From NCBI GenBank assembly GCA_018882725.1, contig VERK01000093.1, forward strand, positions 1 through 8,235: a DNA stretch of 8,235 nucleotides, in the 5' to 3' direction. The position numbers and the translations under genes are program-made. This DNA comes from Actinomycetota bacterium. GTDB lineage: Bacteria > Actinomycetota > Acidimicrobiia > Acidimicrobiales > Ilumatobacteraceae. Positions within the stretch are counted from its first letter, which is position 1, and every line of letters starts with the position of its first letter. Shown in pieces: positions 1 through 6,770 of the stretch. The notes below the pieces were generated by a model, which was given only the letters and a program-made list of their open reading frames with translations, searched no databases and was not told the origin of the DNA.

Positions 1-1
1 C

Positions 2-43
2 GTTTATCCCTTCTACACCATTCCACCGGAGGATGAATCGTGA
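2..43 (+). CDS. 3' end of an upstream baseplate gene, probably gp25/GPW-like (partial)
   Basis: Only the last 13 codons are present. Reading from base 2, the frame gives VYPFYTIPPEDES followed by TGA at 41-43. The stop overlaps the GTG start of the next gene in a GTGA junction, the same coupling used elsewhere in this operon. From memory, a C-terminal 'VYPFY' followed by a Pro/Glu-rich tail is typical of GPW/gp25-family baseplate wedge proteins, which commonly sit just before the baseplate-J gene in injection-system clusters. The assignment rests on this short tail and on gene order, so it is tentative. Frame 1 also stops at 34-36, but its reading (ending HHSTGG) resembles nothing I recognise. 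Confidence 0.45.
   Translation, partial: VYPFYTIPPEDES
28..32 (+). promoter_or_regulatory. Shine-Dalgarno GGAGG supporting the GTG start at 40
   Basis: A perfect GGAGG lies 7 bases before the GTG at 40-42. It favours this GTG as the true start of the baseplate gene. The nearby ATG at 33 is in another frame and only opens a shadow frame. Confidence 0.7.
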
Positions 44-1995
44 GCTTCCCGCGTCCCGATCTCGACGATCGCCGCTTCCAAGACCTCGTCGACGAGGCCA
101 AGCGGATGATCCCCAAGTTCCTCCCCGAGTGGACGAACCACAACGTGTCCGACCCGGGCGTCGCTCTCATCGAGCTGTTCGCGTGGATGACCGAGTTGAC
201 GCTGTATCGCCTCAATCGCGTTCCCGACCGGATCTACACGTCGTTCCTCGATCTGGTGGGGATCAGCCCTTACCCGGCTGCCGCCGCTCGGGCCGACGTC
301 GCGTTCGTGTTCTCCACAGTCCCGGAAGAGACCGTGATCGTGCCCGCCGGCAGCGAGGTGTCCACCACCGGTGACGACCCGGTGGTGTTCTCGACGCTCG
401 TCGATCTCACCGTTCTTCAACCGAACGTCGCGTACACCTGGACTCTCGCCAGCGACGGGTCCGGTCAGCCCGACGAAGGTCGCATCAAAGACGTGCAGCA
501 AGATCTCGTGCTCGAGAACGAAGTCGTGCGCGTCTTCGCCAGCGACCCGGTCGAACCGGGTGATGCGTTCTACATCGGGTTCCGCGATCCACTCGGTGGG
601 TACATGTTGCGGGTCGATGTGGAAGCCGATGTGGAAGGCATCGGCGTCAACCCCAATGATCCACCGCTCACGTGGGAGGTCTGGACGAGCGAAGGCTGGT
701 TGGCCTGCACGATCCAGAGTGACACCACCGGTGGCCTCAATCGAAACGGAAGCATCCATCTCATCGTTCCGTCCGGCCACCTTCCTCTCACCGTGGGTGT
801 CGAACGCGCGTACTGGCTTCGGCTACGACTGCTCGCGCCCGGCCCCGATCAGGCTCCGTACCGCACATCGCCACTCATTCGCACCGTTCAAGTGCATGCC
901 GTGGGCGGCACCGTGGGCGCCGAGCACGCCGAACCGTTCGGGGAAGAATTCATCGGAGTGGCGTCGGGTCTACCCGGTCAATCTTTCCCGATCCAGACGT
1001 CGCCGATCCTTCCGCGACGCACGAACGAACGAGTCGAGTTGCGCTTCGCCGAGGTCAACGAACCCTGGACCGAAGTACCCAACTTCTCGCGTTCCAATGA
1101 GAACGATCGACACTTCACGTGGGACAGCGTGTCGGGAATGGTGTCGTTCGGTCCGCGCGTTCGTCAGCCCGATGGTCGCTTCGTGCAGTACGGAGCGATT
1201 CCACCAGCCGGGGCCGCGGTATGGGTCACCGGGTACCGCCGCGGTGGCGGCGCTCGTGGCAACGTGGGTCCCGGCTCGCTCTCGGTTCTGCGGTCAGCCG
1301 TTCCGTACGTCGATCGCGTGACCAATCCACGTCCGGCCACCGGTGGCATCGACGCCGAAACGCTCGACAACGCCAAGGTGCGAGCTCCGCTCACCCTCGT
1401 GTCGGGTGGCCGAGCGGTGACCGCCGGCGACCACGAACGACTCGCTCTCGAAGCCACCCCGCGCGTGAGTCGCGCGCTCTGCGTTCCGCCGACCGAAGTC
1501 GGTCAGCCGACGCGTCTGTTGATCGTTCCCGACCCGGGTCGACCCGCCGATGCGGTTCAGATCGACGACATGGCACTCGACGACGAACTGTTCGCTCAGT
1601 TGAGCGAGTTCCTCGAACCTCGCCGCTTGGTCGGCACCTCGCTCGAGCTCGGCACTCCGAAGTACCTCGGCGTCTCTGTCGCCGCCGCGGTGCGCATTCT
1701 TCCCGGACGCGCACCCGCCGCAGTGAAGCAGCGCTGCCTCGACGCCATCGCCACCTACCTGTCACCGACACAGGGTGGACCCAACGGAGACGGCTGGCCC
1801 TTCGGACTCGATCTCACGTCGGGTGCCGTGGCCAATGTGCTCGGCGAAGTGGCTGGTGTCGAACAAGTGGAGGAAGTCATCTTGTTCGAGGCCGACCTGC
1901 GCAACGAGCGCCGTGTCGGACCGGGTTCCGACACCATTCGCCTCGAACAGCACGGCCTGCCGTTGTCGTACAAACCACAGGTGGTGGTGCGATGA
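40..1995 (+). CDS. Baseplate J-like / putative baseplate assembly protein (TIGR02243 type, gp6/Afp11-like)
   Basis: This 651-residue protein is a structural part of the baseplate of a contractile injection system, by family the counterpart of T4 gp6 and Afp11/Pvc11 wedge proteins. The N-terminus (about residues 5-85) carries the family block with DDRRFQDLVDEAKRMIP, then EWTNHNVSDPGVALIELFAW and YRLNRVPDRIY. The baseplate-J core follows at about 398-470, with YRRGGGARGNVGPGSLSVLR, TNPRPATGGIDAETL and GGRAVTAGDHERLA. Residues 85-395 between them look like beta-rich insertion domains. No signal peptide or membrane helix is seen, as expected for a cytoplasmically assembled part. The start is GTG at 40, set by a GGAGG and a GTGA overlap with the upstream gene. 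The end overlaps the next start by 4 nt (ATGA, 1992-1995). The family is clear; the exact position in the wedge is inferred from homologs. Confidence 0.92.
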   Translation: MSFPRPDLDDRRFQDLVDEAKRMIPKFLPEWTNHNVSDPGVALIELFAWMTELTLYRLNRVPDRIYTSFLDLVGISPYPAAAARADVAFVFSTVPEETVIVPAGSEVSTTGDDPVVFSTLVDLTVLQPNVAYTWTLASDGSGQPDEGRIKDVQQDLVLENEVVRVFASDPVEPGDAFYIGFRDPLGGYMLRVDVEADVEGIGVNPNDPPLTWEVWTSEGWLACTIQSDTTGGLNRNGSIHLIVPSGHLPLTVGVERAYWLRLRLLAPGPDQAPYRTSPLIRTVQVHAVGGTVGAEHAEPFGEEFIGVASGLPGQSFPIQTSPILPRRTNERVELRFAEVNEPWTEVPNFSRSNENDRHFTWDSVSGMVSFGPRVRQPDGRFVQYGAIPPAGAAVWVTGYRRGGGARGNVGPGSLSVLRSAVPYVDRVTNPRPATGGIDAETLDNAKVRAPLTLVSGGRAVTAGDHERLALEATPRVSRALCVPPTEVGQPTRLLIVPDPGRPADAVQIDDMALDDELFAQLSEFLEPRRLVGTSLELGTPKYLGVSVAAAVRILPGRAPAAVKQRCLDAIATYLSPTQGGPNGDGWPFGLDLTSGAVANVLGEVAGVEQVEEVILFEADLRNERRVGPGSDTIRLEQHGLPLSYKPQVVVR

Positions 1996-2513
1996 GTCGC
2001 CAGGAGGGCTGGCTCGTCCGCCGACTTCCCGTCGGCATGCAAGACGACTGGGTGATGGCTCGCCTCCTCACCATCCTCGAGAACGTGGCCGAGACGGTTC
2101 AAGTGCAGGCCGACCAGATTCCGCTGTTGGCCGACCCGACCGTCACCCCCGATGCCCTCCTCTCGTGGCTGGGCCGGTTCGTGGACGCCCCCGACACCGA
2201 AACCCTGCCCTCGGCCGAACGTCGCGATCTCCTGGCCCAGGTCGGTTCGTTGATCCTGCGCAAAGGCACCCAGCACCACCTCGAGACGCTCGTCCGTCCG
2301 TTCGTCAGCGAGCCCCTCGAAATCGTCGACGACGGCGGGATCTATCGCGAGGGCGAGGCCCGGCCGACCTCGGGCAAGGTCACGGTCCGAACCGCCGGCA
2401 TCACCCACGGCACCCCCTCCGACCTGCTGAAATTGGTCCGGAGCATCACTCCGGCGCACTGCCTCGTCGAGGTCGAGGTAGCCGGCGAGCTCGTCACGGC
2501 GGAGGAACGATGA
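1992..2513 (+). CDS. Short tail protein I-like baseplate protein (TIGR02242 type, Afp12/Pvc12-like)
   Basis: This 173-residue protein resembles the phage tail protein domain found next to baseplate-J genes in injection-system clusters, where it is part of the baseplate. The diagnostic stretch is about residues 54-105: DALLSWLGRFVDAPDT, then LPSAERRDLLAQVGSLILRK and GTQHHLETL. This matches the family pattern of W-x-x-R, an Arg-rich helix and R-K/R-G-T followed by L-x-x-L. An 'RRLPVGMQ' near residues 10-17 takes the place of the usual 'LP..f' opening. The C-terminal region (about 125-165) ends with the 'ITPAHC-V-V' motif often seen in this group. It is shorter than many Afp12 homologs, which carry extra domains. 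ATG 1992 overlaps the upstream TGA, and a G-rich GGTGGTGG lies just before it. A longer reading in this frame upstream of 1992 is a shadow of the baseplate gene. Confidence 0.82.
   Translation: MSRQEGWLVRRLPVGMQDDWVMARLLTILENVAETVQVQADQIPLLADPTVTPDALLSWLGRFVDAPDTETLPSAERRDLLAQVGSLILRKGTQHHLETLVRPFVSEPLEIVDDGGIYREGEARPTSGKVTVRTAGITHGTPSDLLKLVRSITPAHCLVEVEVAGELVTAEER
2501..2506 (+). promoter_or_regulatory. Shine-Dalgarno GGAGGA for the zinc-ribbon gene
   Basis: GGAGGA sits 3 bases before the ATG at 2510, inside the last codons of the upstream gene. The spacing is tight, but together with the ATGA overlap it fixes the start of the zinc-ribbon protein. The open frame itself extends far upstream as a shadow. 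Confidence 0.55.
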
Positions 2514-2947
2514 GCAGGATCCTGTGTCCCAACTGCGGGACCGAGAACGAAGACCCGCAGGGTGCTCGTGTCTCGACGGCCTTCTGCCCCACCTGCGACT
2601 TTCCGCTCTTCTTCCAACGCGGCGTGGCGCATCACGTCGACGACGATGCGGAAACCGCTCGCAACCGACTGCCCGGGGTGGCTGGCATCGATCGTCGGGC
2701 GTGGATCCCGTGCCCAGCCTGCGGCGAACTGAATCCCCGTGACGGCGAGAACTGCCTGCGATGCGGCGCATCTCTGGCCCCGCCGGTACCAGAAGAAGAA
2801 CCCATTCCCGAGGGTGCCATCGTCGTCATTCGCGAAGTGTTGGTCCCCGCTGAGCCCGAGCGTCGTTGGCCGTGGATGATCCTGTGCGGCGCCATCGGCT
2901 CGGTTGTCACCGTCGCCGCGTATCTTTTGGCCACCTGGATCTGGTGA
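2510..2947 (+). CDS. Double zinc-ribbon protein with C-terminal membrane anchor
   Basis: This 145-residue protein has two Cys4 zinc-ribbon-like units. The first is C6-P-N-C9 with C26-P-T-C29. The second is C68-P-A-C71-G with C82-L-R-C85-G. An acidic linker lies at about 43-48, and a Pro/Glu-rich stretch (about 91-101) leads to a single hydrophobic helix at about 121-143 (WPWMILCGAIG onward), ending two residues later. R118 and R119 just before the helix suggest that the zinc domains face the cytoplasm and the tail is inserted from inside. No enzymatic motif is visible. It lies in a 4-nt overlap between the tail protein I-like gene and the tail-terminus gene, so it is probably made with the particle. 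A plausible role is a membrane-bound adaptor or recruiter, but this is inference. The fold and topology calls are stronger than any functional call. Confidence 0.85.
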   Translation: MSRILCPNCGTENEDPQGARVSTAFCPTCDFPLFFQRGVAHHVDDDAETARNRLPGVAGIDRRAWIPCPACGELNPRDGENCLRCGASLAPPVPEEEPIPEGAIVVIREVLVPAEPERRWPWMILCGAIGSVVTVAAYLLATWIW

Positions 2948-2951
2948 CGCG

Positions 2952-3581
2952 ATGCTCCACTTGCTCGACGACACCATCGAGGCTCATCTGCGCAAGGTCG
3001 TTCCGCTCGACAAGTCGATTGCGGTCTCCTTCGCGATACCCGACCGTGAGTGGAGCACCGGACTCACCCGTCCCACAGTGAACGCTCACCTCTGGGACAT
3101 TCGTCGCGAAGACAAGCGCAGCGTGGGTGGAGTCGAACTCGTGAGCGAGGGTGACAAGAAAACACGTCGACTCACTCTTCCGAGAATTCGCGTGAGTTAC
3201 TTCATCACCACCTGGACCGGAGATCTGCGCGACGAACACGTCCTCCTCGGTCGACTTCTGCAGGGCCTGTTGCGTTCGCGTCGCCTCGACCCCGAGGTGA
3301 TTCCTCCTGAGTTCTCGTCGTTGGGCGCACCCCTCGAGATTTCGGTTGGTGCATCCGAAACGAGCGTCGCACGGGAGTTCTGGGGCGCGATCGATGGCCG
3401 CTATCGACCCGGAATCGACTTGCAGATCGTGATGCCGGTCGACGTCGGCCTCGGCACCCAGGCCGGCCCTCCCACCGAAGTCATCGATGTACGCACATCC
3501 GACGTCAATCAGCCCACACGTCAATCCGAACGCGTTCGCTCGTATGTCGAGGAGCGGCCGAACGGGAGCAGTTCGGGATGA
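2952..3581 (+). CDS. Pvc16/DUF4255-type tail terminus protein
   Basis: This 209-residue protein matches the Pvc16 N-terminal (DUF4255) family, whose members cap the distal end of the tail tube and sheath in injection systems. Family signals visible are an N-terminal helix (LLDDTIEAHLRKVVP), 'IAVSFAIPD' at 23-31, 'PTVNAHLWDIRRE' at 41-53, and the signature 'RIRVSYFITTWTGD' at 78-91. This runs into 'LRDEHVLLGRLLQGLL' (92-107). A later 'EFWGAIDGRYRPGIDLQIVMPV' region (142-163) fits the usual 'W..lg...rp.l...v..pl'. The C-terminus beyond about 175 is polar, so the extra Ig-like domain carried by some relatives is absent. ATG 2952 follows the upstream stop by 4 bases, with GGTGA as a weak ribosome site. 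The end overlaps the next start by 4 nt. The open frame extends back to 2904, but that part overlaps the membrane helix of the upstream gene. Confidence 0.85.
   Translation: MLHLLDDTIEAHLRKVVPLDKSIAVSFAIPDREWSTGLTRPTVNAHLWDIRREDKRSVGGVELVSEGDKKTRRLTLPRIRVSYFITTWTGDLRDEHVLLGRLLQGLLRSRRLDPEVIPPEFSSLGAPLEISVGASETSVAREFWGAIDGRYRPGIDLQIVMPVDVGLGTQAGPPTEVIDVRTSDVNQPTRQSERVRSYVEERPNGSSSG
3564..3568 (+). promoter_or_regulatory. Shine-Dalgarno GGGAG for the first repeat protein
   Basis: GGGAG lies 9 bases before ATG 3578, within the end of the upstream gene. It supports choosing this ATG, which also makes an ATGA overlap. Confidence 0.5.
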
Positions 3582-5689
3582 GAGCTCGTCTCACCGCTCA
3601 GCAATACGGCGCCTTCGTGGGCGTTCCCTTCGAGATCATCGTCCAAGTCCAGAACGACGAGGAGACGATCAAAGAGGTGTTCGCCCGTCCGGCGTTCATT
3701 CCGACCGAGGCGTACTCGTCCCGCCCGCTCGTCGTATCGCTGTTCCCCGGTGAGACCGCCGACATCCAACTCGAAATCACACTGCCCCGCGAGACCCCGG
3801 CCGGGCTCTATCAACTCCCGATCGAGATCAACGACGAGAACGGTCAGGTCGGCTCACTCACGGCCAACATCCAAGTCGCACCGCACGACGAACTGTCGGT
3901 CTCGATCGCACCCAAGGTCGTTCTTGGAGGCGGGCAAACTTCGTTCATCGTCACGGCCACCAATCGTGGCAACCGACCGACTGGTGTGAGCGTCACTGCC
4001 GGCGACACCGACCGTGCCCTCAAGTACGTGATCGAACCCAAGCGAGCGCAGCTCGAGGGCGGACAAGCGCTCGCCTTCCGCGTCAACGCCAGGGGCAAGC
4101 GTCCGCTCACCGGCAATCCGGTGCCGCGGGCCATTCAGATCGACGTGACCACTCGCTCGTCCACCGAGAGCGACACCGTCACCTTCACGCAGAAGCCGCG
4201 GTTGAGCCGCGGCCTGCTCACCGCGGCCGTCCTTCTCTCCATCATCGTCATTTGGGCACTGGTGTTCTCGGCCGGCTTCCGCGCTGCGTTGGCCGGACAA
4301 CAGGCGAAGAAGGCGGTGTCCACATCGTGGATCGAAGGCGCCAAACCTGACCCGTCGGTCTCGATCGGATCGATTCAGGCCAAGATCGTCGCCACATCAG
4401 ATGGCCGTCCATTGCCACGGCTCATCCTCACGGCCACTCCCATCGATAGCGGACGTCCACCGATCGCGGGCTCGAGCGATCAAGACGGTGTGGTTCTCCT
4501 CGCCGGGCTCGCTCCGGGCCGCTACGACCTCGAGGTCTCAGGAGCGGGATACGAGTCGAAGAAAGTTCCCTTCGATCAGCGCGTGGTGCCAGCCGACGAC
4601 CCGATCGTTCTCGACGACATTCAGATCGAAGGCGAACCCGCATCGATCAGCGGTGCGATCTCCGGTGGAGATCCGCCTCCGATCACGACGATCGAAGCAC
4701 GACTCTTGATCAACGACTCGCCATCCGACACGGTGGTCAAAGCCGAGTCGGACGCCAGTGGTTCGTTCACCATCGCGGGACTCGCCTCGCCCGGTCGCTA
4801 TCGACTCACGTTCAACGCGCCCGGCTTCGAACCGCTGCAGTTGTTCCAAGAGGTGTCAGCGGGCGAGGCCGTCGCAATTCCGACGGTCAAGTTGCAGGCC
4901 GGACCGGGTTCGATCACCGGCCTCGTCGTCGATCAGACCGGAACGCCGCTCGGTGGTGTCGCGATCACCGCGACGGCTGGTTCAGATGCCGTGTCGTCCA
5001 CGACTCCCACCACTGGCACCGATGTCGGAACCTTCGTACTCGGTGAACTCCGGTCACCAGCCACCTACCTCGTGCAGATCTCCCTCGAGGGATACGGCAC
5101 ACAGACGCTCACCGTGAAGGTGGGCCCGGGTGAAGCCGTGGTACTTCCCAACAGCATCGTTCTGAGTCGTGGCACCGGTGTGGTGCGTGGCGCAATCAAG
5201 GACAACAAGGGTGTTGCCCTCGGAGGCGTGGCCATCACCGCGAGCAACGGTGCGGTCGTCGGCCAGACGATCTCCGTCGACGCCGGTGGTGCGTATTCGC
5301 TCGCCGGACTCCCCGCTCCGGGCAACTACGTGTTGACCTTCAGCAAGGAGGGCTACATCACCGAGACCGTGGCCGTGTCGCTGAACGCCGCGAGTGGCGC
5401 CGCCACGGTCAATGTCACCCTCGATCGAGCACTCAGTTCGATCACCGGAGTCGTTCGATCGACCGGCACCACACCACTGCCTGGTGTCACGATCGTGGCG
5501 ACCAACGGCGACGCCTCGCTCGCCACCCTCTCAACCGACCCGTCGGGCGCATTCCGCCTCGACAATCTGTTCGCCGGCTGGTGGACGTTCACCTTCTCGC
5601 TCACCGGCTACGCCGACAACGTCGTGCTCGTCCAAGTGACGACCGTCGACCAAGACCTCGGCACGGTGACGATGAGGCTGTCGTCCTGA
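3578..5689 (+). CDS. Membrane-anchored Ig-like / carboxypeptidase-regulatory-like repeat protein (first paralog, intact)
   Basis: This 703-residue protein has three parts. Residues 1-205 form two Ig-like beta domains, about 1-103 and 104-205, the second with the GNRPTGVSV and ARGKRPLTGNPVPRA segments. These resemble NEW3/CARDB-type domains. A single transmembrane helix lies at about 212-233, preceded by KPRLSR. Residues 266-701 hold five carboxypeptidase-regulatory-like beta modules with the recurring pattern 'SI(T/S)GxV...LGGVxITA...GxFxLxxL..PxxYxLxFSxxGY'. No catalytic peptidase residues are seen, and there is no signal peptide, so N-inside with the modules outside is the likely orientation. 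I found no cysteine. ATG 3578 overlaps the tail-terminus stop, with GGGAG 9 bases upstream. The position directly after the tail-terminus gene suggests a link between particle and membrane or surface; that role is inferred. Homology to the next gene is clear. Confidence 0.85.
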   Translation: MRARLTAQQYGAFVGVPFEIIVQVQNDEETIKEVFARPAFIPTEAYSSRPLVVSLFPGETADIQLEITLPRETPAGLYQLPIEINDENGQVGSLTANIQVAPHDELSVSIAPKVVLGGGQTSFIVTATNRGNRPTGVSVTAGDTDRALKYVIEPKRAQLEGGQALAFRVNARGKRPLTGNPVPRAIQIDVTTRSSTESDTVTFTQKPRLSRGLLTAAVLLSIIVIWALVFSAGFRAALAGQQAKKAVSTSWIEGAKPDPSVSIGSIQAKIVATSDGRPLPRLILTATPIDSGRPPIAGSSDQDGVVLLAGLAPGRYDLEVSGAGYESKKVPFDQRVVPADDPIVLDDIQIEGEPASISGAISGGDPPPITTIEARLLINDSPSDTVVKAESDASGSFTIAGLASPGRYRLTFNAPGFEPLQLFQEVSAGEAVAIPTVKLQAGPGSITGLVVDQTGTPLGGVAITATAGSDAVSSTTPTTGTDVGTFVLGELRSPATYLVQISLEGYGTQTLTVKVGPGEAVVLPNSIVLSRGTGVVRGAIKDNKGVALGGVAITASNGAVVGQTISVDAGGAYSLAGLPAPGNYVLTFSKEGYITETVAVSLNAASGAATVNVTLDRALSSITGVVRSTGTTPLPGVTIVATNGDASLATLSTDPSGAFRLDNLFAGWWTFTFSLTGYADNVVLVQVTTVDQDLGTVTMRLSS
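4373..5686 (+). repeat. Array of five carboxypeptidase-regulatory-like modules
   Basis: Five protein-level repeats of about 82-88 residues fall roughly at residues 266-349, 355-441, 444-531, 533-618 and 620-701 of the first paralog. Each opens with a G-x-V strand ('GSITGLV', 'GVVRGAI', 'SSITGVV'), carries an 'LGGVxITA' or similar strand, then 'GxF/Y-x-L-x-x-L..P' and a 'GY' or 'GF' before the last strands. The repeats have diverged at the DNA level, so this looks like an old duplication array and not a recent tandem expansion. Confidence 0.8.
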
Positions 5690-5720
5690 TGAGGCTGGTG
5701 CCCTGATGAGCCTGCGCGCG
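5670..5720 (+). repeat. Imperfect 17-base tandem repeat, three units, at a gene junction
   Basis: The units are 5670-5686, 5687-5703 and 5704-5720. They share the core GATGAGGCTG (GATGAGCCTG in the third) and keep exact 17-base spacing. Unit 1 encodes the last residues of the upstream protein (MRLSS, stop). Unit 2 encodes a mini-ORF, and unit 3 opens the next gene. Similarity fades after the first 11 bases of unit 3. Confidence 0.75.
5689..5706 (+). other. Five-codon mini-ORF (MRLVP) bridging two genes
   Basis: ATG 5689 shares its A with the stop of the upstream gene (TGATG at 5687-5691). The mini-ORF's own TGA shares its A with the ATG of the next gene (TGATG at 5704-5708). A ribosome could end, restart, end again and restart, passing through three reading frames. 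The peptide is probably irrelevant; the arrangement may help reinitiation on the next gene or be a neutral leftover of the 17-base duplication. Whether it is translated cannot be told from sequence. Confidence 0.4.
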
Positions 5721-6770
5721 AGTATCGAACCCACGCGCACCGCGGCCTACGCCGGCATCCCGGTTCAGGCCACCGTGAACGTGGCGAACACCGCAGGGCT
5801 CGTGGATGCCTTCGACATCCGCATTCTGGGCGTCGACCGCGACTGGGTCCGTTGCACCCCCGAGCGTCTGCAGCTGTTCCCTGAAACATCGGGGTCGTTC
5901 GAACTCCAGATCGACTTGCCCGACGACTTTCCATCCGGCATGCGAATCCTCACCATCCAGATTCGTAGCGAACTCAAACCCGAGCACCCGACACTGCTCA
6001 CGTTGACTCTCGATGTCGACGCGCGGCCGCGCCTCAACGTCCAGGTTCACCCCATCCAAGTGGTGGGCGGCAACAAGGGCGAGTTCGCGGTCACCGTCGA
6101 GAACCTCGGGAACACCGAGTCGACGGCCCGACTCACCATGACCGACCCCGAAGCTTTGGTTCGCGGCATCTTCGACCGCCCCGAGATCGATGTCCCGCCG
6201 GGTGAACAACGGAGCACGCCGCTTCGCGTCACGGGCAAGCGACCGATCGCCGGGGCGCCGATGGTTCGCAGTTTGTCCATCGGAGTCGACGGCGGCATGC
6301 CGGGCAGCGAGCAACTCGTCACGTTCGTTCAGACGCCGCGCGTGTCGCGGCTGATGTTCTCCTTCATCGGTCTCCTCGTCGCCGCGTCCATCTTCGGCAT
6401 CGTCTTCTCCCGAAATTTGCAGAACGTCGTCGATGCCACCACCACCGATGACAAAGTTCTCGAACAGGCATTCGGCGCCGCCGACCCGAACGCCGGGTTC
6501 GCCCCAGCGACCATCGTCGGCGCCGTCGTGGCACGATCCTCCAAAACCGGCATCGCCGGGGCGACGGTCGAGGTCTACCTCAGTGCGGTCCCCGATCGAC
6601 CCATTCGATCGGTTGCCACCGCCGAGGACGGGACCTTCGTCGTCGACAACCTCGGACCGGGCCCGTTCCGGCTGCGGGCAGTCGCGGCCGGGTACGACAG
6701 TCGCTGGTTCGGTGATGTGGCCGCGTTCGAGAACTCCCCTGATGTCGGCCTGACCGACGGCGAGAAGTGA
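5706..6770 (+). CDS. Membrane-anchored Ig-like / carboxypeptidase-regulatory-like protein (second paralog, N-terminal part, cut by in-frame TGA)
   Basis: This 354-residue product is a paralog of the preceding gene. Two Ig-like beta domains span about 1-107 and 108-207, with a single transmembrane helix at about 216-234. Shared landmarks are 'GKRPIAGAPMVRSLSI' against the first paralog's 'GKRPLTGNPVPRAIQI', and 'VTFVQTPRVSR' against 'VTFTQKPRLSR' directly before the helix. One beta module begins at about 267 ('ATIVGAVV') and runs through 'DGTFVVDNLGPGPFRL' and 'AAGYDSRW'. The protein then stops after LTDGEK, where the final strand of the module should follow. The next four codons and ORF 6783-8192 continue in the same frame and supply that strand, so this is most likely the front half of a broken 828-residue protein. 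No signal peptide is seen; N-inside orientation is inferred. ATG 5706 lies in a TGATG junction with the mini-ORF, and GAGG at 5691-5694 is a possible ribosome site. Confidence 0.8.
   Translation: MSLRASIEPTRTAAYAGIPVQATVNVANTAGLVDAFDIRILGVDRDWVRCTPERLQLFPETSGSFELQIDLPDDFPSGMRILTIQIRSELKPEHPTLLTLTLDVDARPRLNVQVHPIQVVGGNKGEFAVTVENLGNTESTARLTMTDPEALVRGIFDRPEIDVPPGEQRSTPLRVTGKRPIAGAPMVRSLSIGVDGGMPGSEQLVTFVQTPRVSRLMFSFIGLLVAASIFGIVFSRNLQNVVDATTTDDKVLEQAFGAADPNAGFAPATIVGAVVARSSKTGIAGATVEVYLSAVPDRPIRSVATAEDGTFVVDNLGPGPFRLRAVAAGYDSRWFGDVAAFENSPDVGLTDGEK

Noticed and set aside
13..780. 255-codon open frame on the minus strand
   Set aside because: It is antisense to the conserved N-terminal half of the baseplate gene, and has no domain signal and no sensible neighbours on that strand.
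371..1321. 316-codon plus-strand frame within the baseplate gene
   Set aside because: It is nested entirely in a conserved gene in another frame, is Ser/Arg/Pro-rich, and has no recognisable features.
1119..1991. Upstream extension of the tail protein I-like frame
   Set aside because: The extension overlaps the baseplate-J core in another frame and is Arg/Ser-rich without domain content. The ATGA start at 1992 gives a protein of family-like length.
1775..2509. Upstream extension of the zinc-ribbon frame
   Set aside because: It is Arg/Pro-rich shadow over two genes. The ATG at 2510 has GGAGGA before it and is directly followed by the first CxxC.
1755..2771. 338-codon open frame on the minus strand
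   Set aside because: It spans three real plus-strand genes and their overlaps, and its sequence looks like a composition shadow.
6768..6770. TGA read as selenocysteine or as tryptophan by code change
   Set aside because: TGA ends every other gene in this operon, the protein is a structural repeat with no redox site here, and I saw no convincing hairpin just downstream. Occasional read-through cannot be excluded and is covered in the finding.
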